DNA of 64,000 nt from the NCBI RefSeq assembly GCF_015390235.1, contig NZ_VUOH01000003.1, positions 310,001 through 374,000 on the forward strand, in the 5' to 3' direction. The translations under genes were made by a program, and so were the position numbers. The notes beneath the pieces are model-generated. The model was not told the origin of the DNA. It saw nothing but the letters and a program-made list of their open reading frames with translations, and did no database searches. The stretch's first letter is position 1, and the number at the start of each line of letters is the position of its first letter. Source of the stretch: Quadrisphaera sp. INWT6 (lineage in GTDB: Bacteria; Actinomycetota; Actinomycetes; Actinomycetales; Quadrisphaeraceae). Positions 1 to 9,492 of this stretch are shown here, one piece after another.

Positions 1-1473
1 GCCGGGCGCTCCGAGCGCCTCGCCCCCGACGCCCCGGTGCCGGTGGTCGACCTGCAGACCACCACCGAGAGCCCCGGCGGCGCGGGCCTGACCGCGCTGC
101 TCGTGGCCGAGGGGTCCGCGGGCGCGCGCCCCGGCACCGCCCCGGCCGACGTCGTGCTCGTCGCCCCCCTGGCCGACGACGACGCCGGCCGCCGCCTGCG
201 CGCGTCCCTGGAGCAGGCGGCCTCCCCCGTCGCCGTCGTCGCCCTGGGCCACCGCGGCGGCACCCGCACCAAGACCCGCGTCCGCGTCGCGGGACAGGCC
301 CTGCTGCGCCTCGACGACGGCGGCCCCGGCGCCCCCGAGCCCCTCGACGCCGCCGCCCGCGAGCGCCTGGACGAGGTGCTCGCCAGCGCCGACGTGGTGC
401 TCGTCAGCGACTACGGCGCCGGCACCACGAGCGACCCGTCCGTGCGGGCGGCGCTGGCGACCGCGGCCCGGCGCGTGCCCGTGGTGTGGGACCCGCACCC
501 CCGAGGCGGTGCGCCCGTCGCCGGCTGCGCGCTGGTGACCCCGAACCTCGCCGAGGCGCGCGGCGCCGGCGGCCCGGGCCGCGCCGACGACCTCGCCGGG
601 GCGCTGGCCCGCGGCTGGCAGGTGCGCGGGGTCTGCGTGACCACCGGCGCCGACGGCGCGTGGCTCGGCACCGACGGCGGCGACCCGCTCTTCGTGCCCG
701 CGCCCGCGGTCTCCGGGGGCGACCCGTGCGGAGCCGGGGACCGGTTCGCCGCCTCGGCGGCGCTGGCCCTCGCCGGCGGCGCGGTGCTGTCCGAGGCCGT
801 GGTCCGCGCCGTCGGCGACGCCTCGGCGTGGGTGGCGGCCGGCGGTGCCGGCGGCTGGCGCGAGGCGCAGGCCGCGGCGGCCCCTCCGGTGGCGCTCGTG
901 CTGCCCGGCCAGCTGCCCGGCCAGCTGCCCGGTGAGTCGTCCGGTGCGGCGACCGGGGCCCGTGAGCCCCACGAGGCGGAGACCGGTGAGCAGGTGCTCG
1001 CCCGGGTGCGCGCCGCGGGCGGCACCGTGGTCGCCACCGGCGGCTGCTTCGACGTGCTGCACGCCGGGCACGTCGCCTGCCTGCAGGCCGCCCGGCGCCT
1101 GGGCGACGCGCTCGTCGTCCTGCTCAACTCCGACGGCTCGGTGAGGCGGCTGAAGGGCCCGCAGCGCCCCGTCAACGACGAGCTCGACCGCGCCCGGGTG
1201 CTCGCCGCCCTCGACTGCGTCGACGCCGTCGTCGTCTTCGACGAGGACGACCCGCGCGCGGCCCTCGCCGACCTGCGCCCCGACGTGTGGGCCAAGGGCG
1301 GCGACTACGGCGCCGCGGAGCTCCCCGAGGCGCCGCTCGTGCGCAGCTGGGGCGGCCGCGTGGTGCTGCTCCCCTACCTCGACGGTCGCTCGACCACGTC
1401 GATCCTCGCCCGCGGTGCAGCCCCTGCCGCGACCCCCGGGGGTGGCGCCCCGGAGCACCAGGAGGCCCTGTGA
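1..1473 (+). CDS. hldE: Bifunctional heptose-7-phosphate kinase / heptose-1-phosphate nucleotidyltransferase (HldE-like), 5' end outside window
   Basis: The frame is open to the window edge; the GTG at 37 is internal, because the residues before it (GRSERLAPDAPVPVVD) match the family's conserved N-terminal region. The first half is a PfkB/ribokinase-fold kinase with an N-terminal sugar-binding GG and the GAGD anion-hole/catalytic Asp motif (about residues 232-235 counted from 37). The second half is a cytidylyltransferase-fold domain with HAGH (about 342-345) and a C-terminal RSTTSIL. A Pro/Gly/Gln linker with short repeats joins them. The family makes ADP- or GDP-activated heptose in the cytosol. 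The stop overlaps the next gene's GTG, so it is cotranscribed with an SDR and a GT9 enzyme. Which nucleotide is used cannot be read from sequence. Confidence 0.9.
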   Translation, partial: AGRSERLAPDAPVPVVDLQTTTESPGGAGLTALLVAEGSAGARPGTAPADVVLVAPLADDDAGRRLRASLEQAASPVAVVALGHRGGTRTKTRVRVAGQALLRLDDGGPGAPEPLDAAARERLDEVLASADVVLVSDYGAGTTSDPSVRAALATAARRVPVVWDPHPRGGAPVAGCALVTPNLAEARGAGGPGRADDLAGALARGWQVRGVCVTTGADGAWLGTDGGDPLFVPAPAVSGGDPCGAGDRFAASAALALAGGAVLSEAVVRAVGDASAWVAAGGAGGWREAQAAAAPPVALVLPGQLPGQLPGESSGAATGAREPHEAETGEQVLARVRAAGGTVVATGGCFDVLHAGHVACLQAARRLGDALVVLLNSDGSVRRLKGPQRPVNDELDRARVLAALDCVDAVVVFDEDDPRAALADLRPDVWAKGGDYGAAELPEAPLVRSWGGRVVLLPYLDGRSTTSILARGAAPAATPGGGAPEHQEAL

Positions 1474-2294
1474 CGAGCCAGTCCAGCATGCAGCCCGTCC
1501 AGCAGACGACGCAGCCCACGACCCAGCAGGCGACCCAGCAGGCGACCCAGCAGGCGACCCAGCAGGGCACCGCCCCGCTGCTCGACGGGATGGAGCTCGA
1601 GCGTCCGCTCGGCACCGTCTACGTGACGGGCGGCTCGAGCGGTCTGGGCGCTGCCGTCGTCGAGGTCGTCACCGCCCTCGGGGGCACGGCCGCCGTCATC
1701 GACCGGGCCGCGCCGCCCGCCGGGTCGTCGGCCGCCGGCCACGCCGTCGCCGACGTCTCCGACGCCGCCGCGGTGGAGCGGGCCGTGGCCGACCTCGTCG
1801 AGAGGGTCGGGCCGCCCACGGCCCTGCTGACCGCCGCCGGCACCGACGCGGTCGGTCGCCTGGAGGACGTGCCCGCCGACCGCTGGGCGAACGTGGTCGG
1901 CGTGAACCTCATCGGCACGGCCGCCGCGGTGCGGGCGTGCCTCCCCCACCTGGTCGAGGCCCGCGGCACCGTGGTCACCGTGGCGAGCTCGCTGGGGCTG
2001 CGCGCCGCCAGCGACGCGACCGCGTACTGCGCCAGCAAGTTCGGCGTCGTCGGCTTCACGCGGGCGCTGCAGCTGGAGCTCTCCGGGCAGGTGGGCGTGA
2101 CGATGCTGGTGCCCGCCGGCATGCGCACCGCCTTCTTCGACGGCCGCACCGAGCAGTACCGCCCCGGGCCCGACGCGGCGCTCATGGACCCGCGCCAGGT
2201 GGCGCTGTCGGTGGTCCACGCGCTGCGCCAGCCCGTCGGCACGGAGGTGCGCGAGATCGTCGTCACCGTCTCGACGGAGCCGTCCTGGCCCTGA
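1470..2294 (+). CDS. Short-chain dehydrogenase/reductase of the heptose glycan cluster
   Basis: Classical SDR: TGGSSGLG nucleotide-binding motif near residue 53, catalytic Ser in VTVASSLG, and YCASK with Tyr186 and Lys190. The first ~50 residues are a Gln/Thr-rich tail encoded by a 12-bp tandem repeat and lie before the Rossmann fold, so they look dispensable. The GTG start overlaps the hldE stop (GTGA), giving translational coupling. It could reduce or epimerise a heptose or nucleotide sugar, but that rests only on its position between hldE and a heptosyltransferase-like gene. An internal ATG at 1488 is an alternative start. Confidence 0.85.
   Translation: MTSQSSMQPVQQTTQPTTQQATQQATQQATQQGTAPLLDGMELERPLGTVYVTGGSSGLGAAVVEVVTALGGTAAVIDRAAPPAGSSAAGHAVADVSDAAAVERAVADLVERVGPPTALLTAAGTDAVGRLEDVPADRWANVVGVNLIGTAAAVRACLPHLVEARGTVVTVASSLGLRAASDATAYCASKFGVVGFTRALQLELSGQVGVTMLVPAGMRTAFFDGRTEQYRPGPDAALMDPRQVALSVVHALRQPVGTEVREIVVTVSTEPSWP
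1521..1568 (+). repeat. 12-bp in-frame minisatellite (4 units)
   Basis: Units begin at 1521, 1533, 1545 and 1557. Three are identical (ACCCAGCAGGCG) and the fourth ends GGC. They encode Thr-Gln-Gln-Ala repeats in the N-terminal tail of the SDR. Period 12 preserves the frame, so copy number could vary without breaking the gene. Confidence 0.9.
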
Positions 2295-2316
2295 GGCCGA
2301 CCGACCCGGTCGACCG

Positions 2317-3273
2317 GTGACCACCACCGTGCTGGCGCTGCGCGCGCTGGGGCTGGGCGACGCCCTCACCGGCGTCCCCGCCCTGCGCGGGCTGCGCCGC
2401 GCCCACCCCGCGGCGCGGCTCGTGCTGGCCGGGCCGCCCGAGACCGGGGCGCTGCTGGTCGGCGAGGGGGTCGTCGACGACGTGCTCCCCGTCCGCGGCA
2501 TCGCGCCGCTCGCGCCGTCGTCCCTGCTGGACGCGGCAGCCGCCCACCCGGACGTCCTCGGCGACGGCGGCGTGGCGCTCGCGGTCAACCTGCACGGCCG
2601 CGGACCGCAGAGCACCCGCGCCCTGGAGGCCCTGGCCCCCGAGCGGCTCCTGGGCGCCGACGACTGGGACGACGACGAGCACGAGGTGCACCGCTGGTGC
2701 CGCCTCGTGCGCTCCGCCGGCGGTGACTGCTCCCCCGCCGACCTCGTGCTGCGCGACGTGCCGCTGTCCGAGCGGACCGGCGGCCGGGTGGTCGTGCACC
2801 CGGGCGCCGCGTCCGGGGCGCGCCGCTGGCCCGCCGAGCGCTGGGCGGAGGTGGTCTCGGCCCTGCGCGCGGCGGGCCGCCGGGTGGTGGTCACCGGCTC
2901 GGCGGGCGAGGCGGAGCTGTGCGCCCGGGTGGCCGTCGACGGGGCCGCGGACGCCAGCGGCGCGCTGTCCCTGGCCGAGCTGCTGGAGCTGGTGGCCTCC
3001 AGCCCGCTGCTGCTCGCCGGCGACACCGGCGTCGCCCACGTCGCCACCGCCACCCGCACGCCGTCGGTCCTGCTCTTCGGCCCGACCGACCCCGCCCGCT
3101 GGGGGCCGGCCGTCGGCGTCGTCGACCCCGCGCCCCTGCACCGGGTGCTGTGGCGCGGTGGGCCGGGGCGGGCCGGAGACCCCCACGCGGACGCGCCGGA
3201 CGAGGTCCTGCTGCGCACCTCGGTCGACGACGTGCTCGGCGCTGTCCGCTGCGTGGGAGACGCGTGCGGGTGA
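2317..3273 (+). CDS. Glycosyltransferase family 9 (heptosyltransferase-like)
   Basis: The N-terminal half has the GT9 Rossmann pattern (LRALGLGDALTGVPALRGLR). The C-terminal half has the donor-binding signature around VVVHPGAASGARRWP and LLLAGDTGVAHVATA, followed by FGPTDP. Family members transfer ADP-heptose to a glycan acceptor on the cytoplasmic face of the membrane. The GTG start lies 22 bp after the SDR stop. Together with HldE this implies a heptose-containing surface glycan; LPS is not expected in this type of bacterium, so the acceptor is unknown. Confidence 0.88.
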   Translation: MTTTVLALRALGLGDALTGVPALRGLRRAHPAARLVLAGPPETGALLVGEGVVDDVLPVRGIAPLAPSSLLDAAAAHPDVLGDGGVALAVNLHGRGPQSTRALEALAPERLLGADDWDDDEHEVHRWCRLVRSAGGDCSPADLVLRDVPLSERTGGRVVVHPGAASGARRWPAERWAEVVSALRAAGRRVVVTGSAGEAELCARVAVDGAADASGALSLAELLELVASSPLLLAGDTGVAHVATATRTPSVLLFGPTDPARWGPAVGVVDPAPLHRVLWRGGPGRAGDPHADAPDEVLLRTSVDDVLGAVRCVGDACG

Positions 3274-3305
3274 CGCTCACGGCCTCCACCGGTGACGCCC
3301 GCAGG

Positions 3306-3311
3306 TACGGT
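3306..3311 (+). promoter_or_regulatory. Putative leaderless -10 element of ohrR-like gene
   Basis: TACGGT followed by exactly 6 nt and then the ATG at 3318. This matches the spacing seen at map, nadE, fdhD and fasR. No Shine-Dalgarno sequence is visible. Confidence 0.5.
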
Positions 3312-3317
3312 GGTCCG

Positions 3318-3845
3318 ATGCACACGACGGCGGAGGACGTCCCGGCCCTCGACCGGGCCGGCGGGGCCTCCGACGGTGACGCCGCTGCCCAGACGTCTGC
3401 AGCCGCGTCGGCCCCGCTCCCGGTCTCGGAGCTGCTGTGCCTGGCGCTGCACCGCGCCTCGCGGGCGATGACGGCCCAGTACCGGCCCCTGCTCGCCCCC
3501 CACGGGCTGACGTACCCGCAGTACCTCGTGGTCTCGCTGCTCCACCAGGACGGCCCCCGCACCGTGGGCGGAGTCGGCGAGCAGCTGGGGCTGGAGTCGA
3601 GCACCCTGTCGCCGCTGCTGGGCCGTCTGGCCGAGCGCGGCCTGGTGCTGCGCACGCGCGCCGCCGAGGACGAGCGCCGCGTCCAGGTCGAGCTGACCGA
3701 CACCGGGCACGCCCTGGGCGAGCAGCTCGAGTGCCTGCCCGACCAGGTGTGCGAGGCCGCCGGCCTCTCGCGCAGCGAGGCGAAGGGCGTCGTGGCCGAG
3801 CTGATGGAGCTCGTCGCGGTGCTCGAGGGCCCCGCCCAGCGCTGA
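3318..3845 (+). CDS. ohrR: MarR/OhrR-family organic-peroxide-sensing repressor
   Basis: A winged-helix MarR protein of 175 aa. The segment LLCLALHRASRAM near residues 39-51, then LTYPQYLVVSLL, is the OhrR layout; Cys41 sits where OhrR has its peroxide-reactive cysteine. The recognition helix region is LGLESSTLSPLLGRLAERGL and the wing AAEDERRVQVELT. The N-terminus is about 25 residues longer than usual and low complexity. OhrR usually represses a neighbouring thiol peroxidase gene (ohr); here the neighbour is a chloroperoxidase-like hydrolase. The target is inferred from adjacency. Confidence 0.8.
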   Translation: MHTTAEDVPALDRAGGASDGDAAAQTSAAASAPLPVSELLCLALHRASRAMTAQYRPLLAPHGLTYPQYLVVSLLHQDGPRTVGGVGEQLGLESSTLSPLLGRLAERGLVLRTRAAEDERRVQVELTDTGHALGEQLECLPDQVCEAAGLSRSEAKGVVAELMELVAVLEGPAQR

Positions 3846-3957
3846 CCCGCGAGCCGGCCCCCTCGCCGGCTCCGGGGCCGGACCCCTCGGGTCGCGCGCG
3901 ACACATCTCCGTGTGACGGTGATCAGGCACGTCTGACCGCTCGTCCCAGGAGGACCC

Positions 3958-4809
3958 ATGCCCCGCCTGACCGTCCCCGGCAGCACCGACGTCGACCTCT
4001 ACTACGAGGACCACGGCACCGGTGCCCCCGTCGTGCTGATCCACGGGTGGCCCCTGTCCGGCCGCTCGTGGGAGGCCCAGGTCCCCGCGCTGGTCGCCGC
4101 CGGCCACCGCGTCATCACCTACGACCGCCGCGGCTTCGGCGACTCCTCCCAGCCGTGGACGGGGTACGACTACGACACGTTCAGCGCCGACCTCGACGCG
4201 CTGCTGACGCACCTCGACGTCACCGGGGCCACGCTCGTCGGGTTCTCGATGGGCGGCGGCGAGGTCGTCCGCTACATCGCGCGCTACGGCAGCTCGCGCG
4301 TCGCGGGGGCTGTGCTGGCCGCGGCGGTACCGCCGTACCTCTACAAGAGCGACGACAACCCCGACGGCGGCCTCGACGACGCCACCATCGAGCAGTTCGA
4401 GACCGGCGTGAAGACCGACCGCATCGACTTCCTGGAGGAGTTCACGACGAACTTCTTCTCGGCCGGGAAGGGCCTGACCGGACCGAAGGTCAGGGTCAGC
4501 GAGCCCCAGCGGCAGTACGCCCGCCACATCGCGGAGTTCGCCTCCCCCAAGGGCACGCTCGACTGCATCGCGGCGTTCGGCCGCACCGACTTCCGCGGTG
4601 ACGTCCAGGCGGTCGCCGCCTCCGGCGTCCCGGTCCTCGTCATCCACGGCGACAGCGACGCGGTCGTGCCGTTCGAGGTCTCCGGCAAGCGCAGCGCCGA
4701 GCTCATCCCCGGCGCGCAGCTGCACGTCGTCGAGGGCGGGCCGCACGGCATCAACGCCTCGCACGCCGAGGAGTTCAACCGGGTGCTGCTGGCGTTCCTC
4801 ACCCGCTGA
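3958..4809 (+). CDS. Alpha/beta hydrolase, non-heme chloroperoxidase (perhydrolase) type
   Basis: 283 aa with the full catalytic triad: Ser97 in GFSMGGG, Asp234 in HGDSD and His263 in GGPHG. HGWPL near residue 30 forms the oxyanion hole. The layout and length match cofactor-free haloperoxidases/perhydrolases. A strong AGGAGG ends a few bases before the ATG. It lies 112 bp after the OhrR-like gene in the same orientation and may be its target, which would suggest a role in peroxide or peracid metabolism. It could equally be a general esterase. Confidence 0.85.
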   Translation: MPRLTVPGSTDVDLYYEDHGTGAPVVLIHGWPLSGRSWEAQVPALVAAGHRVITYDRRGFGDSSQPWTGYDYDTFSADLDALLTHLDVTGATLVGFSMGGGEVVRYIARYGSSRVAGAVLAAAVPPYLYKSDDNPDGGLDDATIEQFETGVKTDRIDFLEEFTTNFFSAGKGLTGPKVRVSEPQRQYARHIAEFASPKGTLDCIAAFGRTDFRGDVQAVAASGVPVLVIHGDSDAVVPFEVSGKRSAELIPGAQLHVVEGGPHGINASHAEEFNRVLLAFLTR

Positions 4810-4834
4810 CCCCTCCCACCCCGGTGGCCTCCGG

Positions 4835-4959
4835 GACCGCAGCCAGGCGCTCGGCTGCGGTCCCAGGGGGCCCAGGAACCGCAACCAAGCGCTCGACTGC
4901 GATCCAGAGGGGCCCAGGAACCGCAACCAAGCGCTCGGCTGCGATCCCGGAGGGGTCAG
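4835..4959. repeat. 42-bp tandem repeat family, locus 1 (3 units)
   Basis: Units start at 4835, 4876 and 4918 (period 41-42). The core is GAACCGCAACCAAGCGCTCG followed by (G/A)CTGCG(G/A)TCC; each unit can fold on itself, and the first has perfect 11-bp arms (GGACCGCAGCC/GGCTGCGGTCC). The last unit runs into the map stop codon. The array lies between convergent genes. The same core recurs at 11947-12148. Confidence 0.9.
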
Positions 4960-5744
4960 GGAGCGGTGAGGATGAGGGGGCCGTCGTCCGTCACGGCCAC
5001 CGTGTGCTCGGCGTGCGCGGCGCGGCGGCGGTCGCGGGTGACCACCGACCAGCCGTCGCGCGCCGTGCGGTACTCGCTCGAGCCGGCCAAGAGCATCGGC
5101 TCGATGGCCAGGGTGTGACCGGCCTCCAGCCGCTGGTCGCGCGCCGCGGCGAACGGCTGGTTCGGCACGAACGGCGCCTCGTGCATGGCCCGGCCGATGC
5201 CGTGCCCGCCGTGGTCGGGCAGGTGCGCGAACCCGTGCCTCTTCGCCACCGCGTCGACGGCCGTGGCGATGTCGAGCAGCGTGGCCCCCGGCACGGCCGC
5301 GGCGATGCCGGCGGCCAGCGCCTCCTCGGTGGCGCTCACCAGGCGGCGGTCCTCCTCGGTGGAGGAGCCGATGTGCACGGTGATGGCCGCGTCGCCGTGC
5401 CAGCCGTCGACGGCGGCGCCGAAGTCGATGCTCAGCACGTCGCCGTCGGAGACCCGCCGGCCCGTCGGCGGGCCGTGCACCACGACCTCGTTGGGCGACA
5501 GGCACAGCACGCCCTTGTAGGCGGTCGGCGCCCACGCGGGGGCGTAGCCGAAGAAGGAGCTCTCGGCGCCGGCCTCGTGCAGCGCGGTGCGGGCGATGTC
5601 GTCGAGGTCGCGCAGCTTCACGCCGGGGACGGCGGCGGCGCGCACGGCCTCCAGCGCCAGGGCGACCACGCGACCGGACTCCCGCATGGTCTCCAGCTCG
5701 GCGGCGGAGCGGATCGGGTGCGGGACGGCGGTGGTGCTCGGCAT
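4956..5744 (-). CDS. map: Methionine aminopeptidase, type I
   Basis: 262 aa, the usual length for type I enzymes without an N-terminal zinc extension. Pita-bread fold motifs are present: GPP, the metal ligands in LSIDFGAAVDGWHGDAA (two Asp), GGHGIGRAMHE (His) and the C-terminal Glu residues in AIEPM and AEHTVAV. It removes initiator Met from nascent proteins. The ATG at 5744 has a TAGCCT hexamer exactly 6 nt upstream and no Shine-Dalgarno, so the transcript is probably leaderless. The 3' end abuts a tandem repeat array. Confidence 0.95.
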   Translation of the reverse strand: MPSTTAVPHPIRSAAELETMRESGRVVALALEAVRAAAVPGVKLRDLDDIARTALHEAGAESSFFGYAPAWAPTAYKGVLCLSPNEVVVHGPPTGRRVSDGDVLSIDFGAAVDGWHGDAAITVHIGSSTEEDRRLVSATEEALAAGIAAAVPGATLLDIATAVDAVAKRHGFAHLPDHGGHGIGRAMHEAPFVPNQPFAAARDQRLEAGHTLAIEPMLLAGSSEYRTARDGWSVVTRDRRRAAHAEHTVAVTDDGPLILTAP

Positions 5745-5750
5745 CCCCCC

Positions 5751-5756
5751 AGGCTA
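5751..5756 (-). promoter_or_regulatory. Putative leaderless -10 element of map
   Basis: On the minus strand TAGCCT, then six G, then the ATG of map. The hexamer occupies -12 to -7 relative to the start codon. Confidence 0.55.
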
Positions 5757-5851
5757 CGTGCCGCCCCCGCCCCCTCCCCCGTGGTGCCAGAGGGATCTGT
5801 GCGCACCCGCCGAGCAGCGCCCGGGCCGCCGGGCGGGGCCGGGCCGCGTCG

Positions 5852-6802
5852 GTGAGGCTGTCCGGCGTGGACCTCCCCTTCACCCCTCCGCTGCACGCCG
5901 ACCAGCTCTTCGGCCACCTCGCGGCGACGGCGGTCCCCGGCGTGGAGGAGTGGCTCCCGGCCCGGGGGACGGGCGACGACGGCGGGGGTCGCGGCGCGCT
6001 GCGGCGCGCGGTGCGGCTGCCGGGCGGCTCCGGCGTCGTCGTGGTCCACGTCCCGGAGCCCGGGGCGACGTCCGTGCGCGCCGAGGTCGCCACCACCGAC
6101 CCCGCCGACGAGCCCCTCGCCGCCCGTCTGTGCCGGCGCCTGCTCGACCTGGACCTCGACCCGGCGCTGCCCGACACCGCCCTCGCGGCCGACCCCGTGC
6201 TCGCCCCGCTGGTCGCCGCGGTGCCCGGGCGCCGCGTGCCCGGCTCCCCCAGCGCGGAGGAGGTGGCGGTGCGCGCGGTGCTCGGCCAGCAGGTGTCGAC
6301 GGCGGCCGCCCGCACCCACGCGGCGCGCCTGGTGGCGGCCCTCGGCGAGCCCGCCGGGCTGGGCACCGACCTGCAGCTGTTCCCCGCGGCGGAGGCCCTC
6401 GCCCGGCTCGACGACGACGAGGCGGTGCGCCTGCTCGCCCTGCCGACCCGGCGGCGCGAGACCCTCCGGAACCTGGCGCGGGTGCTGGCCGGCGGGTCGC
6501 TGGACCTGCGGCACGTCGACGACGGCGGCGACCCCGAGCGGGCGCGCGCCCAGCTGCTGGCCCTGCCGGGCATCGGGCCGTGGACGGCGCAGACGGTCAC
6601 CATGCGCGCCCTCGGGGACACCGACGCGTTCCTGGCCGCCGACCTCGGGGTGCTGGTGGCGGCCCGGGAGCTCGGGCTGCCGGGCGACGCGCGGCCCCTC
6701 GACCGGCACGCGCGGACGTGGAGCCCGTGGCGCTCCTACGCCGTGCAGCACCTGTGGGGTGCCCTCCCGCACGCCATCAACGCGCTGCCCCCCTCACCGT
6801 GA
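5852..6802 (+). CDS. alkA: DNA-3-methyladenine glycosylase II (AlkA-like, HhH-GPD)
   Basis: The N-terminal ~115 residues resemble the AlkA N-domain. The HhH-GPD domain follows, with VLGQQVST near 150, the helix-hairpin-helix LPGIGPWTA and catalytic Asp264 in FLAADLGV. It excises alkylated bases in base-excision repair. In many actinobacteria this domain is fused behind Ada; here it stands alone. The GTG at 5852 has no convincing ribosome site, and GTG 5867 is an equally good start. It converges on the 2H phosphoesterase gene across a long palindrome. Confidence 0.88.
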   Translation: MRLSGVDLPFTPPLHADQLFGHLAATAVPGVEEWLPARGTGDDGGGRGALRRAVRLPGGSGVVVVHVPEPGATSVRAEVATTDPADEPLAARLCRRLLDLDLDPALPDTALAADPVLAPLVAAVPGRRVPGSPSAEEVAVRAVLGQQVSTAAARTHAARLVAALGEPAGLGTDLQLFPAAEALARLDDDEAVRLLALPTRRRETLRNLARVLAGGSLDLRHVDDGGDPERARAQLLALPGIGPWTAQTVTMRALGDTDAFLAADLGVLVAARELGLPGDARPLDRHARTWSPWRSYAVQHLWGALPHAINALPPSP

Positions 6803-6846
6803 TCATGGGCGTCCGCCACCCCGGGGTGGCGGACGCCCATGATCAC
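6799..6846. repeat. 48-bp perfect palindrome between convergent genes
   Basis: Two 24-nt arms with no loop; the left arm begins GTGATCATGGGCGTCCGCCA and the centre is CCCCGGGG. It spans the end of alkA and stops just before the end of the 2H gene. As RNA it would give a very stable hairpin in both directions, so it can act as a bidirectional terminator, although there is no T tract. A 24-nt half copy with two mismatches occurs at 38420-38443. Confidence 0.92.
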
Positions 6847-6851
6847 CGGGG

Positions 6852-7408
6852 TCAGGGGGCGAGCGGGAGGGTCTCCTCGGGCGACCAGGGACCGCCGTCG
6901 TAGCGCCACAGCTCGAGGGCCCGCGCCTGCGCCGTCCACGGGGCGATGTCCACCTCGAGGCGGTCGGCGAGCTGGCGGGCGGCGTCGGGCGTCACCTTGT
7001 TCTGGACCGTCACGTGGGCGCGCAGCCGCTGGCGGTCCTGGGCGGTGAGCGCGTCGTCGCCGAGCTCGTCGCGCAGGCGGCGCAGCAGCCGGTGGTGCAG
7101 CGCGTCGAGCTCAGGAGCCACCAGCCGCAGCGCGGTGCCCCGCCCGAGGCGCTGCACCTCGCCCACGCGCACGTCGAAGGCGTCGGTGCGGGCCTCCTCG
7201 GCGAGGACGCCGCGGACGCGCGCCACCTCCTCGCCCGGCAGGGCGTGGAAGAGCGTCACGTGGGCGGGCAGGTGGTTCCGGTCGGCGGGGAAGTGCGCGC
7301 GGCGGAGCCCGTCGAGGCGCTCCTGGCTCTCGTCGTCGAGGGCCAGCGTCACCACCAGCGGCCGGCCGTCTGCCCCGTCGGCAGTGTCGGCACCACCAGG
7401 CGGACCGC

Positions 7409-7412
<4 letters not shown>
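6852..7412 (-). CDS. 2'-5' RNA ligase superfamily (2H phosphoesterase) protein
   Basis: Two HxT motifs define the family: His51-Val-Thr53 in [12 protein letters not shown] and His133-Val-Thr135 in LRAHVTVQN. Length is 186 aa. Such proteins ligate or hydrolyse 2',5' or cyclic phosphodiesters in RNA or nucleotides; the substrate is unknown here. The GTG start overlaps the stop of the upstream nucleotide-sugar SDR (GTGA), so the two are translated together, although a functional link is not obvious. Confidence 0.85.
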
Positions 7413-8422
<1,010 letters not shown>

Positions 8423-8538
8423 GGTGGGTCTCCCCGCGTCGCGTGGTCAGCGGGCCGTCGTCTCGACCGTGCGAGTGCAGTCGACCCCACCACCGCACGA
8501 CGCGCGAACCGAGCGCCCCCGGTGCAGGGTGGGCCGCG

Positions 8539-9492
8539 ATGAGCAGCACCCCCTTCCACGACGCGGTCGGCGTCGTCGTCATCACCTGGCAGCGCCGCGA
8601 GGAGGCCGTCGCGGCGGTCGGGCGACTGCTCGACCTGCCGGAGCGGCCGCGCGTCGTCGTGGTCGACAACGGCTCCACCGACGGCACCGCCGGGGCGCTG
8701 CGGCGGGCCTTCCCGCGGGCGCTGGAGGACGACGGCGGCGCCGGCCCCCAGCTGGAGGTGGTCACCCTCGGCCACAACGCCGGTGCCGTGGGGCGCAACC
8801 TCGGGGTGGCGCGCCTGGCCGGGCGCGGGCTGCGGCACGCGGCCTTCTGCGACGACGACACCTGGTGGGACCCGGGCAGCGTCGCGCGCGCCGCCGACGT
8901 GCTGGACGCCCACCCCGACGTCGCGGTGCTCACCGCGCGGATCGTGGTGGAGCCCCGCGGGACGGACGACCCGATCGTCGCCGAGCTGCGCGACTCCCCC
9001 GTCGTCCCGAGCCGCCCGGGGCTGCCGGGGCCGGCGCTGGGGAGCTTCCTCGCGGGGGCCTCGGTGCTGCGCATCACCGCGTTCCAGCAGGTGGGGGGCT
9101 TCTCGCCGCGGCTGTGGCTGGGCGGGGAGGAGGAGCTGTGCGCCGCCGACCTCGCCGCCGCCGGGTGGGAGCTGTGCTACCTGCCCGAGCTGGTGGTGCA
9201 CCACCGCGCCTCGAAGCTGCGCGACGCGTCGCTGCGCCGCCGCCACGGCATCCGCAACACCGTGTGGTTCACGCTGCTGCGCCGCCCCTGGCCCGCGGCG
9301 CTGCGGCGCCTGCGCGTGCTGGCCCGCACGGTCCCGAAGGACGCCACCACGCTGCGCGCCGTCGGCGACGCAGCGCGCGGGCTGCCCTGGGTGCTGAGGG
9401 AGCGCCGGCCGCTGCCCCCGCACGCCGAGGCGAGGTTCCTCGCGCTCGAGGACGCCCAGGCCCGCTCCACGGCGAGGACGTACGTCGGATGA
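8539..9492 (+). CDS. Glycosyltransferase family 2
   Basis: GT-A fold GT2 of 317 aa: VVVVDNGSTDGT binds the nucleotide, and a DDD metal motif lies in AFCDDDTWWDPGS. The acceptor region has GGEEELCAADL (an ED-like catalytic motif). No membrane spans are seen, so it is cytosolic. The ATG at 8539 was chosen because upstream in-frame codons are not protein-like. Its stop overlaps the next GT2's start (ATGA). It is similar in layout to its neighbour and probably arose by duplication. Confidence 0.88.
   Translation: MSSTPFHDAVGVVVITWQRREEAVAAVGRLLDLPERPRVVVVDNGSTDGTAGALRRAFPRALEDDGGAGPQLEVVTLGHNAGAVGRNLGVARLAGRGLRHAAFCDDDTWWDPGSVARAADVLDAHPDVAVLTARIVVEPRGTDDPIVAELRDSPVVPSRPGLPGPALGSFLAGASVLRITAFQQVGGFSPRLWLGGEEELCAADLAAAGWELCYLPELVVHHRASKLRDASLRRRHGIRNTVWFTLLRRPWPAALRRLRVLARTVPKDATTLRAVGDAARGLPWVLRERRPLPPHAEARFLALEDAQARSTARTYVG

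Noticed and set aside
3846..3957. OhrR operator between the regulator and the hydrolase (CACATCTCCGTGTG or TCAGGCACGTCTGA)
   Set aside because: Both are short imperfect palindromes with no match to a known OhrR box, and they are too weak to annotate.
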